In this document: positions 63,671 to 64,000 of the stretch, piece by piece
Layout of the letters: each line of letters starts with the position of its first letter
Numbering within the stretch: the stretch's first letter is position 1
Source of the DNA: Candidatus Gastranaerophilales bacterium
GTDB lineage: Bacteria; Cyanobacteriota; Vampirovibrionia; Gastranaerophilales; Gastranaerophilaceae
Assembly: GCA_944325825.1 (NCBI GenBank)
Contig: CALVBP010000006.1
Location: 1 to 64,000 of the forward strand
Reading direction: 5' to 3'
DNA length: 64,000 bases
Program-made: the position numbers and the translations under genes
The notes under the pieces: model-generated
The model's input: the letters and a program-made list of their open reading frames with translations, nothing else
The model's database searches: none
Told to the model about the DNA's origin: nothing

Positions 63671-64000
63671 TATGATTCCGGTGACCAATCTTTTATACTA
63701 TAGCCTTTGTGGTATGCATACTGCTGTAAATAATATTTATCTTCATATTTCTGAAGTACATATTCTTGTTTATCTTGATCACTTACGTAAATATATTCAC
63801 CATCATTTGTTTCTTTATATTTATAAGTAATATCTTTTTTATCGTGGATTACTATTATTTCTGGGTAATTACCGTTTTCAGCTTGTGTAATGCTTGAAAG
63901 TTGACCATCTGACTCAGTATCTCTGGTCATATTACTGGTGTCATGCGCTTTTACAACATCTCCGTCTTTAAGCTCACTGGAACCATCATAGTTTTCATAG
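63670..64000 (-). CDS. Hypothetical protein, 5' end beyond the window
   Basis: The frame stays open to the right edge, giving at least 109 C-terminal residues (from YENYDGSSELKDGDVV through YAYHKGYSIKDWSPES). It is rich in Tyr, Asp and Lys, with IIVIHDKKDITYKYKE and EYIYVSDQDKQEYVLQKY suggesting a beta-rich, possibly secreted domain. An internal ATG at 63930 is unlikely to be the start. No family is recognised. Confidence 0.55.
   Translation of the reverse strand, partial: YENYDGSSELKDGDVVKAHDTSNMTRDTESDGQLSSITQAENGNYPEIIVIHDKKDITYKYKETNDGEYIYVSDQDKQEYVLQKYEDKYYLQQYAYHKGYSIKDWSPES

Overview
The window looks like chromosome from a low-GC, didermic, flagellated, non-photosynthetic relative of cyanobacteria, most likely a gut Melainabacteria/Vampirovibrionia (Gastranaerophilales-type) genome. 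The argument combines two families otherwise typical of cyanobacteria and plastids (a Ycf23/DUF561 protein at 34633-35391 and a Ycf45-type AAA+/R3H protein at 51568-53151) with a flagellar export gate, a flagellin, an RND/TolC efflux system and a TonB/ExbB/ExbD motor. This is inference from family content; no marker-gene tree was run.

Layout. 0-10.5 kb: end of an HU gene, a secreted phosphodiester glycosidase, a PLP decarboxylase and speD (polyamines), rnhA, a large M16 peptidase, and proA-tyrA. 10.6-20.4 kb: tRNA-Arg and tRNA-Pro, then a surface-glycan locus with four glycosyltransferases, a sugar aminotransferase, two left-handed beta-helix acyltransferases and rfbC-rfbB-rfbA without rfbD, followed by a small heat-shock protein. 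One acyltransferase gene ends in a 44-bp (AG)22 microsatellite. 20.5-34.5 kb: envelope genes, namely a TolC/RND/MFP efflux operon, a tonB-exbB-exbD-exbD operon, two paralogous VirB10-like exported proteins and a trypsin-like protease, with holA-holB between them. 34.6-45.4 kb: ycf23, a polyprenyl-phosphate-type glycosyltransferase, a GAF/HD-GYP phosphodiesterase with a TPR protein and two NarL-type response regulators, a pentapeptide protein, rpmB and leuS. 45.4-53.2 kb: a PilZ protein and flhA, flhB, fliR, fliQ, fliP, then ycf45. 53.3-60.7 kb: glmU, rpmG, tRNA-Trp, secE, nusG, rplK, rplA, a parvulin, an aminopeptidase P and a SpoU methyltransferase. 60.8-64 kb: flagellin, then a 1.65-kb gene-free tract packed with palindromic repeats, a small gene and a gene running off the right edge.

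How the parts fit. Export gate, flagellin, PilZ protein and HD-GYP protein together suggest c-di-GMP-controlled flagellar motility. rplK and rplA each carry an upstream hairpin resembling the L1 site of 23S rRNA, which points to autogenous control. The glycan locus makes dTDP-6-deoxy-4-keto sugars and probably aminates and acylates them.

Most unusual: several families of short palindromic repeats, concentrated at 57.9-58.0 and 62.0-63.4 kb. In two families the stems change in a compensatory way between copies, and one family has an in-frame copy inside the aminopeptidase P gene, similar in kind to the in-frame palindromic elements known from Rickettsia. The (AG)22 tract and the cysteine-containing flagellin are also worth checking.
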